This document shows, piece after piece, positions 10,535 through 22,346 of a DNA stretch of 64,000 nucleotides. Within the stretch, counting starts at the first letter, position 1. Each line of letters starts with the position of its first letter. The notes beneath the pieces were generated by a model. The model made no database searches. It had not been told where the DNA came from and saw only the letters and a program-made list of their open reading frames with translations. Position numbers and translations under genes: made by a program. Origin of the DNA: Hydractinia symbiolongicarpus (taxonomy: Eukaryota > Cnidaria > Hydrozoa > Anthoathecata > Hydractiniidae); assembly GCF_029227915.1 (NCBI RefSeq), contig NC_079880.1, positions 17,686,001-17,750,000 on the forward strand. The letters are read 5' to 3'.

Positions 10535-11860
10535 TAAACAAACATGTTGAAACTGCATCGCCAGATATGTCATGCATTAAAAAAACATTTAATTGGACTT
10601 TTAAAGAATGAGCAATGTGCTGATGAAGAGTTTTTTCAAGTATTAGAAATATTATGTGATAGTTATAAGTTTTGCCAGTTGTAAATCATGCTTCAGACCA
10701 ATAGCCTATTTTCCTGTTCTAAGTAATTTAAATAATAGTATGGATCTTGATAAAGACAATGACTGATAGAACATAAAAACAGCTTTTGTCTGGGCAGTAT
10801 CAGCAAAGAACACACTTCACAAGAAGGTCTTCACCAAATCAACTTGTTTTGGGAGCAAATGTAAACCTACCATCTGTTACACTGGTTTGCGACCAGCTTC
10901 AGACCTGTTTCTTCTAGTGACATAATTAGAAAGAGTCTGAATGTATTACACAGTGCCCATCAAAATTTTATAATAGCTGAGTGAAAGAATAAGACTTACA
11001 TGGGGCACAATGTCAGAATATAGTGAATTTCATTATATTTATAAAAATAGTGATAAAACATTTTACCAAAGGAAAAACACAAAAAGTTATAAAAGTCTGC
11101 AAAAGAAAAAAACGTTATGCATGAAGAAGAAGAAATCGTGAACAATAATCAGTGATAAGAATAGTGAGTATCAGAATCACTATTCTGATGCTTTAGATGA
11201 ATTATACAGCTGATAGATGATGAGGGATCATGAGAGAGATATTTAGGATTTTGATGAGAGATGGGGTGGTCGTTGAATATAATGCTCCTCCTAAAGAATT
11301 TGCTGAAGAAAGGAAAGATCTGGATGCTTATGCATTGTCTATATGGCTTGAGTGGTATAATAGAGTTGAAAAAGTACTACTTGACCTTGAAGAGAAGAGT
11401 TTTTATAATAATGCATCATTTCTATGGTATGATGACAATGGACGGCTATGTGGTATTCTGGTAACTCATGTTTATGGCTTCATATTCTGCAGAACAAAGA
11501 AATACAAAGAATTTGTTATTCAAAATATGTTCAAGATCTTTAAAATTAGTAAGTTGGTGAGTGGTTATTTCAAGTATTGAATTAAATGTTGTTTAAAGAG
11601 ACGCTAAAGCTTACGTTAATAAAGACAAATATGTGGACATTGAGCTGCCACACGAAAGACTGTAAGACAAAGACGACCAATTGACTGAGTTTAAAAAGAA
11701 ATCATTGTGTTCATTAAATGGTCAATTACTGTGGGTTACATCACAAAGAAGACTTGGTTGTTCTTTTGATAGCTGTTGTGTAAGTAATTATTGAAAAAGT
11801 CTAAGTGTTAGAAATATGGTAGAAGCAAGAAAGAAGGGTGATGTTTTCAGTGGTGAAAAA
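10535..11860 (+). pseudogene. Second, internally deleted Ty1/copia relic
   Basis: The first part is an integrase zinc-binding remnant (KLHRQICHALKKHL ... DSYKFCQL, then FRPIAYFPVLSNLNNSMDLD). From 11230 a separate open stretch gives copia RT: DAYALSIWLEWYNRVEKVLL, ASFLWYDDNGRLCGILVTHV, then YGFIF where the catalytic VDD should be, and FKISKLVSGYFKY. Beyond its stop, SLCSLNGQLLWVTSQ and FDSCCVSNY continue the RT. Most of the integrase core and RT start are missing. No LTRs were found. The sequence differs clearly from the 4.6-9.8 kb element, so it is another family. Confidence 0.65.
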
Positions 11861-11929
11861 TGACAATGAAGCAGGAAGATCTTGACCATAAGGAATGGTT
11901 AGGTGCATGTGTAACACCAGCTTGAAAGA

Positions 11930-12262
11930 CAGAAAGAGTTCATATGAGCTAAAAAGCAGGCTTAATATTCGTAGCATGGAGATATTATCCAGATAAGAAG
12001 ATTGAGTTGGTTAGGACACTTGGAAAGAATGGAGAAGGATAATTGAATAAGAAAGTGTCAAGACTTAACATTCCTCTGGCAAAGCCATGAGGTAGACAGA
12101 GAAAGACTTAGTATGCATTAACAAGAAAAGACTTGATGAAGAGGAATTCGAGTTTAGAACTAATTTAGAACACGATCTAGATCAGATTGAAAGAGGGTCA
12201 TTAATATACCCTCTCCAACCCATGCTAGCATGGAAAACGGACATAAGATGATGATGATGATT
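11930..12262 (+). mobile_element. 3' end of a non-LTR retrotransposon with (ATG)n tail
   Basis: Broken frames read NIRSMEILSR, LRWLGHLERMEKDN and KPRGRQRKTW, the C-terminal end of RTE/Jockey-like LINE reverse transcriptases. The piece closes with CATGCTAGCATGGAAAACGG and a short ATG triplet run (GATGATGATGATTA), a common simple-repeat tail for such elements. It is 5' truncated. Confidence 0.6.
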
Positions 12263-14036
12263 AGAAGAAAAGAGCATGTGATACACATCATGTCACAATC
12301 GAAATATTCTTCAGTAAAATACAACTGGTGAAGAAATCGGACTAATTTTCTTTTTTTCAGCAGTTTCGTCATACTTTTTTAAAATGCTATCTATGAAACA
12401 ATAGGTCACAATCTCCATCTGTTTTGGTTGTTGTTGCAATCTACTGTGGTGCAATAAACCATGTATAAACAGTATACTATAATTTTAAAGCAAGAACAAA
12501 TCCGTATTATTATATTTTCAACAGCTAAAGTTTTGCACATTATGCCTTGGCTGACAGTTGTTGAATTTCGCCAGTTACGTCACATTAAATTCCTAATGGC
12601 CATGACTGCAAATTACATTTTAAAATATGAGAACGTGCTAACTGCATCTTTTGATATTTGCAGCAACACAATAATTAAAATAAAAGAACAAACTATTTTA
12701 GCTAATTAGATTTTGCTGAATCCAATTCTTTTATTTAATAATCCACTTTAAGTCTTTCGTGCACACACCCATTACACCCCTGTTAGTGGGCAAATTTCAA
12801 GTTTTACACCCCAACAATAACAGCAATAGAAAAGCAATAACAAAGAGAAAATCCTCTTTTGATCATTCAGACAAAGTAAAAGAGGTTTGAAAGGACTGAA
12901 CTGGGCTACATTAGGGTCTTTTGACCACCCTCCTCTTGGGTCACTCTGTGCCAACTTAACAAACAGTCCCCTGTCAACTTTCTCAGATTTTGCAGAAACT
13001 TTAGTTATAATACTAGCTAAGACGTGATAATCCTGAACATTTCAGCTTATTTTGTTCCAAAGATTTCGTATTCAAATATAACCCTACCAACAACAAATTC
13101 TGAACTTAGGATCAAAAATTAAAATAGTGCATACTTCAGGATGTTATATCTGAAAAACTACTCTAAAAGAATCTCTAAAAATGAAAAGTACTCCGCTGGA
13201 CAGCTCCAATAAAAAATTTATGTCATTCTTTAAAGCTACGATAAGTATCATGGGCAAAAATGATGGAAGTTTTTTTAACTAACTTCATACCCCATTTCCT
13301 TTCCAAAAATAACAAAATAAATATGTGCAAAACATCTTGACACTTAACTTGGCCTCTAATAATGTATAAAAATCAGTAACAATGTCACAACTACCATATT
13401 GTTAATGCTGTTAATGCTACATTGCAGAAACCAGGACATTTAACATTGTGGATCCAGAATCATGCAATACACACATGATCCACGCTGCTTTCACGTTAGT
13501 GCCTCCCACCTGGAAAATTTTGTTGAGTTGGTGGTTCTTGCCAACTTTATAAAATAACTTAAAAATTGCCTTTGCATTTTTGCCAAGGATTGTAGATGTA
13601 AATTTCTTCCAAACGCAATATTTTTGTCATCCCTAGCATTGTTCTTTGATTTATGCTATAAGTACATTAGAATTCCACCTCAATTTCATAGGGCATAATG
13701 AACCAAAATAGTTTACCTCTGAAACTGCCATATATTTGCTGAAAAAGAGTGGGTTTTCTGAAATAACATTTTTTTACTTTGAATCTCATATTTTAATTTT
13801 TGATAAATTAGAAGGCCTGGTTTTGAATATCTGAAAAGTTTTCATAGTATTTAACGCAAAAAAAATTGGCACCAATGGCATCAGTTGTACAACTGTGTTG
13901 TTTTTAGTTGAGTTTAAACAATAGTCAACAATGGGAAATTAAATGACATTGTGCACCATTGTCAAATATATACCAAGCCTTAAACCTTGATAAAATCATT
14001 TTTATGTGTTTTGACTTGTTTAGTGACATAATAATT
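12263..14036. other. Non-coding interval upstream of the Rab22-like gene
   Basis: No coding feature is supported. The last ~100 bases before 14037 resemble the sequence just upstream of the second Rab copy (TTTTTATGTGTTTTGACTTG versus TTTTTGTGTGATTTGAATTG, then TTTAGT.ACA), so the 5' flank was duplicated along with the gene and probably includes the 5' UTR. Confidence 0.5.
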
Positions 14037-14627
14037 ATGGCATATGGCTCAATGAGAGAGATAAAGCTGTGCTTACTTGGAGACGCTGGTGTTGGCAAGT
14101 CATGTTTAGTATTACGTTTTGTTAGTGATAGGTTTGATTTGCATACCACTGCAACAATTGGTGCATCGTTTATGTCAAAAACGTTTAATGTTGGTGACAA
14201 AGCATTTAAGTATCAAATATGGGACACAGCAGGTCAAGAAAAATATAAAGCTCTGGCACCAATGTATTACAGAGGAGCAGCTGCTGCTATAGTTGTTTAT
14301 GATTTAACAAATGAAACTACTTTTCAGAGTGTAAAATTATGGGTCAAGGAATTAAAACAGATTGGTCCTCCAAATATTGTTATTGCTATAGCTGGAAATA
14401 AAAGTGATTTAAAAGATCAAAGAGAAGTGAGTTTAGAAACTGGTGTGGAATATGCTGAAAGTATCAATGCTGTTTTTGCAGAAGTGTCTGCTTTGACATC
14501 TGATAATGTAAACTATTTGTTTGAAGATATAAGTCGGCGACTACCTCCAGAAAAGCCAAGTTATTCACCTGGTGGTTTAAAACCCTTAGTTAAACCTTCT
14601 CCAAGGACAAATTATAAATGCTGTTAG
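14037..14627 (+). CDS. RAB22A: Rab22/Rab31-like small GTPase, copy 1
   Basis: A 196-aa intact, intronless Rab of the normal family length. The start is the ATG of MAYGSMREIKLC; an upstream ATG 26 codons earlier is in frame but adds unrelated sequence. Visible motifs: P-loop GDAGVGKS (15-22), switch I TIGASFMSKTF typical of Rab22/31, WDTAGQ (62-67), NKSD (121-124), EVSAL and the C-terminal double-Cys prenylation site (YKCC). Rab22/31 proteins regulate early-endosome and recycling traffic by GTP-dependent effector binding; that role is from the family. A polyadenylation-type AATAAA lies near 14765. The second copy lies 2.3 kb downstream. Lack of introns suggests retroposition before the tandem duplication, or an ancestrally intronless gene. 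Confidence 0.9.
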   Translation: MAYGSMREIKLCLLGDAGVGKSCLVLRFVSDRFDLHTTATIGASFMSKTFNVGDKAFKYQIWDTAGQEKYKALAPMYYRGAAAAIVVYDLTNETTFQSVKLWVKELKQIGPPNIVIAIAGNKSDLKDQREVSLETGVEYAESINAVFAEVSALTSDNVNYLFEDISRRLPPEKPSYSPGGLKPLVKPSPRTNYKCC

Positions 14628-16925
14628 AGTTTTTCTTGTAATGTTTGTTGCATTAGCACCTTAGTTTTTATTAAGTATATTTTCACTTTTGATTTGCTGT
14701 TTTTAATGTAAAATTAGTAACTTTGGGTACGTAATTTTCATAATTTTAGATTTTCAGGCAAGGCAATAAAATTATTGCTTTTGAAATGTTTCACAGGCCA
14801 TTCATTCATGACAATTAAATAAATTTCCACTTGTATTCGTCCTCCATTCCAACTGTTGAGCAAGTGCTTTTGGCTTGTTTCAAGTGATGCAAGCCCAAAA
14901 ACCTATACACCTTCAAGAACATGACACCACAGCTGATGCTGATGATGATTATGGGCAAGAGGAAGCTGAGTTTGATAATGATGTATCCTTGCAAAACCAA
15001 GAACTGTTTCAGAAAATGTATTTCTTTAGAAACGTGTTGGCAAGATTAAGTCACACTAATAAATCTCCTCGGTAGAAATGAAAAAGGGGTAGAAATAAGT
15101 AGGGGAGAATAAAAAAGGGATAGAAATAAAAAAGGGGTAGAATTAAAAAGGTTAGAAATAAAAAGGCATAGAAATAAAACAGGCATATAATTAAAAAGAG
15201 GTGGAAATAAAAAGGGGTAGAATTAAAAAGGGGTAGAAATGAAGAGAGGTTTATGAGGAATTTTTTCTGGTGACATTTTGATGTTTAATGGTCTGATTAA
15301 AGTACTTCATCGTAATAACACAACAAACTTTGATGTCCTTCCCTGTAATAATCATCTTTTGTTACAAAAGCTTTATATATATGATATTTTTCTATATTAT
15401 ATAAATTATTTTTTATGCAGTGTAAAAGACGCTAGATGGAAAATCATGCTTATTTTTCCATTTTTTTTTATTAAGTATTTTTTTTTAACTTTAAATGACA
15501 TTCTTTAATGATATTTTTTATATAAATCTTTGTAAAGTTTCATTTAAATTGTTGTATAAACGTTTTTCCAGTTTCAAGCAACTACTAAATTCATAGTATA
15601 TCTTAAGTATTGATATATGAATTTCAAAATTCAGCAGTCTTGTCTACATAGCAAAAAGCTCTTGAAAAACGGTAGAAATCGAGAGAAAAAAAACATCAAA
15701 TTCTCTTTCACGAAATTCTCAAAATTTAATTCTCACACAATATTAGGAATTATTTTCCAAAAAATAATTGTAATTTTTGATTTTTTTTGCATAACAGTTT
15801 TTTCTAAATTCAAAGTAATTATTCTGTAACGAATTTAAATTTTTAAGATAATTTGTCTTCTGCATTTAAAATATGGACTTTTTACTTTTATATTTTTTGT
15901 GATATTTATTTTGCAGCTCGTGTATATTTCCTTAAAGTTCCCTTTTAAATTTTTACAAAGTTTTTCCTTTTTTTTCAATTAATAATGTGTTTTATTTGTT
16001 TTGACCAGATGAATGTTTGTGCTCAAAAGAAAAAGAAAGACGAGTTTTGTCCTACATATTCCAAAAAGATTTGATTTCTTATTTTCAACCCTTTTTCTTT
16101 GTAGAAATTTTAAATGAACTTATTGATGTTTAAAGCCAGGCCGAATCCCACTATCAATTTTCCTGGATAGTTTATAACTTCGCAATTTTATTGCTTTTGT
16201 AGCTGTATAACTATAGCTACAGATTATTTTTCATGTTCATTTTTTAGGTTTAGTGAATTTGAACATAACTTTAAATTTATATATTTGACGTGGCACTCAT
16301 CCCAAGACAACCTTCTTTTGCAGTATCACGAGTTGTTTGTAGGATAGTGCAGGTTTAAACCATGAATCTTTGAATTTAATTTGATGTCATGCAAAACTAT
16401 TTTGTGAACAGTTTATTAAAAATCAAGAAGACAATGGAATTCTTTTCTCCACAAAAAGAAATCTGCACCTGTTAATCATTAAAACATGCTCAATGAGAAT
16501 TTATTTTGCATCAGGAAAGCTGGTCGAAATTACTTTTTAAAGCATGTACAATTAACAACATCCTGTTTTACACTGGGAAGAAAATCATTTTTCTTTCGAA
16601 CCATCCTTTCTTTAAAAAATAAAATTATACAAACTCATAAAAAATATAAAAATTATGGAATTTATATGGCTTTAGAAATAAAATATATTTACCTGGCTGG
16701 TGTAGCAGAAACCCTAACAAATTTTTTTAATTTTGACATCAGAAAAAGATCGTGATTCTTAACTTGGCTTATCTGCACCCTGTTTTCCACTGCATGTGGG
16801 CTAAGTGCTGGTCTTGACAGTGTTATTGCAACATGCATTAGTGAACTCACATTTTCAAGTTTTAATGTAATTTTTGTGTGATTTGAATTGTTTAGTAACA
16901 TTGATATTATGTGTAAAGTGTAAAG
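14628..16925. other. Spacer between the two Rab22-like genes
   Basis: No gene is supported. An acidic 66-aa open frame (14875-15075) has some protein-like composition but no homology I recognise. A degenerate tandem array occupies 15075-15250. The rest is AT-rich with long T runs. Confidence 0.5.
15075..15250 (+). repeat. Degenerate tandem array of an AAAAAGGGGTAGAAAT unit
   Basis: About ten imperfect copies of a 15-19-bp unit (AAAAAGGGGTAGAAAT / AAAAAGGGGTAGAATT) run head to tail. Strand asymmetry is strong: one strand has almost only A and G. Confidence 0.8.
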
Positions 16926-17516
16926 ATGGCATATAGGTCATTGAGAGAGATCAAGTTGTGTTTAGTTGGAGATGGTGGTGTCGGCAAGTCTTGTTTAGTA
17001 TTACGTTTTGTTAGTGATCAGTTTGATTTGCATACCACTGCAACAATTGGTGCATCGTTTATGTCAAAAACGTTTAATGTTGGTGACAAAGCATTTAAGT
17101 ATCAAATATGGGACACAGCAGGTCAAGAAAAATATAAAGCTCTGGCACCAATGTATTACAGAGGAGCAGCTGCTGCTATAGTTGTTTATGATTTAACAAA
17201 GAAAAGTACATTTGAGAAGGCAAAATTGTGGGTCAAAGAGTTGAAATTATATGGTCCTTCAAATATTGTTATTTCTATAGCTGGAAATAAAAGTGATTTA
17301 AAAGATCAAAGAGAAGTGAGTTTAGAAACTGGTTTGGAATATGCTGAAAGTATCGATGCTGCTTTTGCAGAAGTGTCTGCTTTGACATCTGATAATGTAA
17401 ATTATTTGTTTGAAGATATAAGTCGGCGACTACCTGCAGAAAATCAAGGTTTTTCTTCTGGTGGTTTAAAACCCTTAGTTAAAATTCCTCCTAAAAAGCA
17501 TTCTAAATGTTGTTGA
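16926..17516 (+). CDS. RAB22A: Rab22/Rab31-like small GTPase, copy 2
   Basis: A 196-aa intact, intronless paralogue of the upstream Rab. Motifs: GDGGVGKS (15-22), TIGASFMSKTF, WDTAGQ (62-67), NKSD (121-124), EVSAL, C-terminal KCC. A 180-base block (17021-17200) covering switch I to just past switch II is identical to 14132-14311 of copy 1, while flanking coding sequence differs at many positions. Both keep every GTPase motif, so both may be functional. The C-terminal hypervariable tails differ (IPPKKHSKCC versus SPRTNYKCC), which could give different membrane targeting; that is inference. Confidence 0.9.
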   Translation: MAYRSLREIKLCLVGDGGVGKSCLVLRFVSDQFDLHTTATIGASFMSKTFNVGDKAFKYQIWDTAGQEKYKALAPMYYRGAAAAIVVYDLTKKSTFEKAKLWVKELKLYGPSNIVISIAGNKSDLKDQREVSLETGLEYAESIDAAFAEVSALTSDNVNYLFEDISRRLPAENQGFSSGGLKPLVKIPPKKHSKCC

Positions 17517-19008
17517 AGTTTATCTACATTGATATTTTGTATGTTTACCATCACATTTTCGTTATTTTTACCATCTCTAATATGTGAATTAGTTACTGAG
17601 GCCATATTGAAAGATATTAAATGAGCATATATATAAACAAATGCAGCGGCAATTTATGACAGCAATAACTGTAAGGAAATTTCTTTTACAGAAGCAAAAA
17701 GAAACAAATTGAGATGGAATGCAAAAGTTGCTAATTTTTAAAATTGTGATAAACTTAGCTTTTAAAGGAAGTAATTTTCCTGAAGTTTCCTTTTATAAAA
17801 TTAGTCACTAATTTTTAAAGGTTAAAGAAAATATGCGATTATATAAGGGCAAAGCAAAAATTACCCAGCTGTTTTTTTCCGGTAAATATCTAATAATTTT
17901 ACCCACAATAACAATAATTCCCCTAAAAAAAGCAAAATGGTAGAAACAGGTGAGGGAACCACCAGGCTGGCTAGCTGAAATGAAAGCCTCTGTCTGTATA
18001 ATCTTTTATTCACTTATAAGTAAGATGTATTATTTAGCGTAACCTACACGAACAGATAAGTTTTTATAGTAACTTTTAAAAGATGCTAAACATGTGTAAA
18101 AAGCTGGTTAGCTACCTAAAAAAATTTAGTTTGAAACTTTTGAGTTGGAATTCGTTTATCATCAACATATTACGTAAAATAATGTAACGAATGCCTGTTT
18201 TCCGTGTGCGTGCTTATTATAAAAAGCTATGTAATTAATTTTATTCTCACTGTTTTATCTTGTGTTCGGGCTCCTCGCTGCTGAGAGCTTTTTCGCTTAT
18301 GTCATTGCATATTATCTTTAACCATAATAAAAAAATAATTAGTGATTCAGGGAAAGTCCTAGAAGTTGTATTTATGAAATTAAGAAAGGATAAAAATATA
18401 AAAACAGAGAGAATATTTATAAAATTTGCAGAATTTTAAATACCTAACTTGGAAAAAAATTTTGGCAGATACCTTTTTGCATTTATATTTTGTTTTTTGT
18501 CAATTGTTTTTTTTGTCAAATTCATTTTTTGATTTGGTTAATTATATCTTTGTTTGTTTGTTTGTCAAGTTAAATACCAACAAACAATCCAAATTTATAA
18601 TAGTTAAATTAGGTGTATATTTTTATAGATGTAATTTCTTTTATGGATATTATTATTTTTGTACAAAATATATTATTAGCAAAATTAGCAAAAAACGCAT
18701 ACGTATTTTTTCAATATTAGGCATTTTTATAAATTTTATTAGTTATTGTTTTTTAATGTTTGCTGTATTCTTATGATTTTTAAGTCAGATTTTTGTAAAA
18801 TTGTTAAAATAATATTTCAGCGAAATGTGGATCAGGCAAGAAATTAGTTTTTGTAACGCTTTTCCATTGCCGACATAATGCCATATTTTCCTAGTAGTGG
18901 TGGTCTTTATCCAACAATTTTGCTTTCTTTTAAACAATTAAAATTATAATTATTTTAGTATGAAATTCTATTCCTGGCATTCAGTCGTTTTCTTTTGTTG
19001 ATGTAAAA
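17517..19008. other. Non-coding interval before the POLB locus
   Basis: No gene supported. A 116-aa frame at 18426-18776 is only Phe/Ile/Lys-rich AT sequence. The stretch just before 19009 is the presumed promoter and 5' UTR of the DNA polymerase beta gene. Confidence 0.5.
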
Positions 19009-21350
19009 ATGAGTAAACGAAAAGCTCCAGCAGAAAATGTCAACTCAGAGTTCTGTGGGTTTTTACATGGTATGTTTTACTATGAAACTATGTGCCATAG
19101 AAACATGGGTAATCGATTAATTAATTTAAATTGCATCCGTTTATATTTACACCTTTACTCAAACATTTTAATAAGGATTTTTTAAGGTGCCCCCACTATG
19201 CAAGAAATCATATTAAAAAATAGAAGAATTTTATTTTTATTCCATTTCAAGTTGTATTGTTAGGCATATTCTTTGGAGGAGAAAAAGCTTTAGATTCTAA
19301 ATCTAAGACTTCGTAACTGGTTGAGTTTATCTTTCTGTTTGTACTTCGTAATTTTCTTTATTCTACTACATATAAAAACATTCTTTTTTATAGAATTAGC
19401 CGAGTATGAGAAAAATGTTTCTCGCAACATGTTTAAATATAAAGCGTATCGGTAGGTGTTTGTATTCTTTCAATGTACATACGTCCCTACCTTAAGTTTA
19501 TAATGTTTTCCTAAATGATCCTAAAAAATGATACTTTCGAAACTTGGGTCATGAGGCTGGGAGCATGCTTTTGACATAGGTTTCATTTTGTTTTATTTTG
19601 AGTCATTATATCTATAACAGCTGTTATTATAAAAAAACATTGCAGAGCAGTATATTTTATTTTTACGACCATTTATCAAATTGTCTAAATGTTACATTTT
19701 TATTCAGGAAAGCTTCATCAGTATTAGCAGCACACCCAGTCAAAATAACAAGTGGTAAAGAAGCAAAAAAACTTGTGTGTATGATTTTTTTGTTTAATTT
19801 TTTAAAAATTCCTTATTACCATGAGTATTGACAACTTTTACCAGTTCTTTCTTTTCTACTATTTTGTGTAAAAATTTAGAATGTTTATGACTAGTTGGCT
19901 CGCCCACGGAGTTTGGATAAATTTAGTTTAAAATTTGCACAAATTTCACAGATAATAGGGCTTACAAAAAAGCTAATTTAGCAGAACAATTATGTGATTT
20001 AAAAGAAAAGGATTTCATTGCTTTTTATTTAAACAAGTCTGCGTTTATGAAGGCGTTACAATAGAGAAGCTACTTTTTTAAGTTTTCACCATTTCTCACT
20101 TCATGCTGTTTTATTGACCTTTGCAGATTTGATTAATACTAACATTCCATAAAATCCATTAATTTTTTCTTCTACTTGTCAGTAAAATAGTGATGATTTG
20201 ACAAGTTTTTTTTAGCCTGGAATTGGTGCTGCAATTGAGAAAAAAATTAGAAAAGCTAGAAAAGGTATAAATAAGCCAGTTAACAGATGTGCACACCCAT
20301 AAATACCAGATAGATTTTCCATGCACATTTTGTGATGCCGGTGTACATAACACTATGTATATGCCTAAGAATAGAGAGTGCCTTGAAACCATTTTTTCTA
20401 TTGCTATGCGAGATCGTGTTCACTTAATACCAGATAGGACAAAAAATGATTTCTTTATACATGTAATCCAAAACAAAACTGTACTTTCCAACACTAGATT
20501 AAAGCTGACGATTCGAATGCTACTATCACGTTCTTGACAAGAGTTTCTGGGATTGGGTAAGGTCAGAACATACTATATTCTTTAAATTACGTAAAATTCA
20601 TAAATGTAATTGACTTTCCATAAATTTTTAGACCAGTGGCTGCAAAAAAATTTGCAGATGATGGAATTAAAACATTGGCAGGTTATCATTTGTAGCTTAA
20701 TATAGGCTTGGAAAATTGTTTGCCAGACTTATCTTGTTTTTTTTATCTTATAGATCTTAAAAAAATTTCAAATCAGCTCACTCATCATCAACAAATCGGA
20801 GTAAAGTAAGATCTTGTACCAATTACCAAAAATGCTATCTCAACTGCTTCATATTATAATGTTATATCAGTCGGATGAACTTTGATTGAGTGGGAAAAGG
20901 AGTTGAACTGTGATTTAAAACTAAATCAATGAGTTAAAATCTAAAATTTAACACCTTCACTTTTTATTTTTGTTGATGAAAAACTTAAGGTCTCATAAAT
21001 TCGTTAGCAGAACATCAAACGTTTTTCAAAATTATGTACAAATTTAATTTTTATTCTCAAAATAATGATTCATAAATCTTTCTGGCATATAGATTTTGTA
21101 AATTTAAATACAATAGGGGTGAGAGCTTAGGCGTGTTTGCGTTTTTTTGGTAAGAAATGTTACCTCTAAGTGCTAAATAACTACCCCCTGTAACTGCTCA
21201 GGGTGTTTATTGTCCTTTTCTACCTTTGCAATCATATTAAAAAAAAGGAAAGAAAAAGAATTTCTAAATATCCAATATTTTTACAATGTTTTTAGATATT
21301 TTTCTGACTTTGAAGAAAGAATCCCAAGGACTGAAATAATAAAACACGAG
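19009..21350 (+). other. POLB: POLB exons 1-8: lyase domain and start of DNA-binding domain
   Basis: Eight short exons with GT/AG junctions in matching phase. They encode MSKRKAPAENVN, ELAEYEKNVSRNMFKYKAYR (lyase helices), KITSGKEAKKL, PGIGAAIEKKIRKARK (first helix-hairpin-helix, with an apparent ~12-residue loss compared with vertebrate enzymes), DDSNATITFLTRVSGIG, GPVAAKKFADDGIKTL (second HhH), HHQQIGVK and YFSDFEERIPRTEIIKHE. The dRP-lyase Lys region GKEAKK is kept. Introns of 70-500 bases separate them. This section alone looks healthy apart from the short linker. Confidence 0.85.
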
Positions 21351-21570
21351 GTTAGATGGTTTTTTTTCTTATAAACAATTCTTTAGGATTTTTTCAAGGG
21401 AGGGATGCAGTAGTATCACAAACCTCAAACCTCACACTACTGAGGGGCTAATCACACGAGCCTGGTTAGCGGGGTTGGCTCGGTTAGGCAGGCTGTAATC
21501 AGCATGGTATCATATGGAATTTTCTCAGATCAGGCTAAAAAGTGTTTTTATTTCAATTTTCCCGCTTATA

Positions 21571-22010
21571 AAATGACAGAAGGGAAAGAAAACGTATCCG
21601 CAGCTCTTAAAATTGCAGCTATATCCTCTGTACAGACTGCATGTCAACAGATTCAAAGCTTGCTACTTTTATGACGAGGGCAGCATATAGAATTCCCAAC
21701 AGCGTTAGATGTAATTTTTTCTCTCAAAAAGAAAATGGTCACAACACGCAAAAGTCTGTTAAATCAACGAAAAATGGAAAGAAAAAAAGGAGCACACTAT
21801 ATGCAGATCGAACAGAGCGATGGTGAAAAAATATCAAATCAGGATCGAACATGCCAGAAACTTAGGAAAAAGAACTTTCGTTTATACCGAAGCGAGTTAG
21901 ATCCGTTGTTTGAAGAAATTTGCAGTTATTTCAGTAACAATGAAGAAGTTACCTACAATATCATGCTTAGCACAGCTAGAAATCCGGAAAAAAGGTATTT
22001 TTGGTAGGCT
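21571..22010 (+). pseudogene. Hypothetical coding remnant inside the TIR element
   Basis: Two overlapping frames start MTEGKENVSAALKIAA and continue RKSLLNQRKMERKKGAHYMQIEQ ... NFRLYRSELDPLFEEICSYF. Composition is protein-like and a frameshift near 21670 joins them. I do not recognise the family; the basic N-terminal part could be DNA binding. Its position inside the terminal inverted repeats suggests a transposon accessory gene. Confidence 0.35.
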
Positions 22011-22346
22011 GAAATCCCCGTGGTATATATTGACACAAAAATGGATCTAACTTTGGAAAATATCCCAGTTGTTGTTTAAGCATGTGTGAGTAGCATAATT
22101 TGTATGTTAATGAAAACCAATGCAAGAAAAATGAAAGAGCCTACAAACCTTTTCCAGTTCCTATATTTTTATGCAACTCCGATGATGAGAACGTAACACA
22201 CAGAATTATCACTAATCAGTTTGCAAGTTTTGTTTAAAGATATGTACATAACAATTTCATTATTTACATTTGTTATGATCACGGGACAAGTTTAATTTAA
22301 AAATTAAAAACAAGATATTAATAACAAAATAGGAAGATATGTGTTA

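Noticed and set aside
18426-18776. 116-aa hydrophobic ORF
   Set aside because: Phe/Ile/Tyr/Lys-rich translation of AT-rich DNA with no motif; not convincing as a membrane protein gene.
20289-20537. 82-aa ORF in the POLB intron
   Set aside because: Its 3' part overlaps a POLB exon in another frame; no recognised domain.
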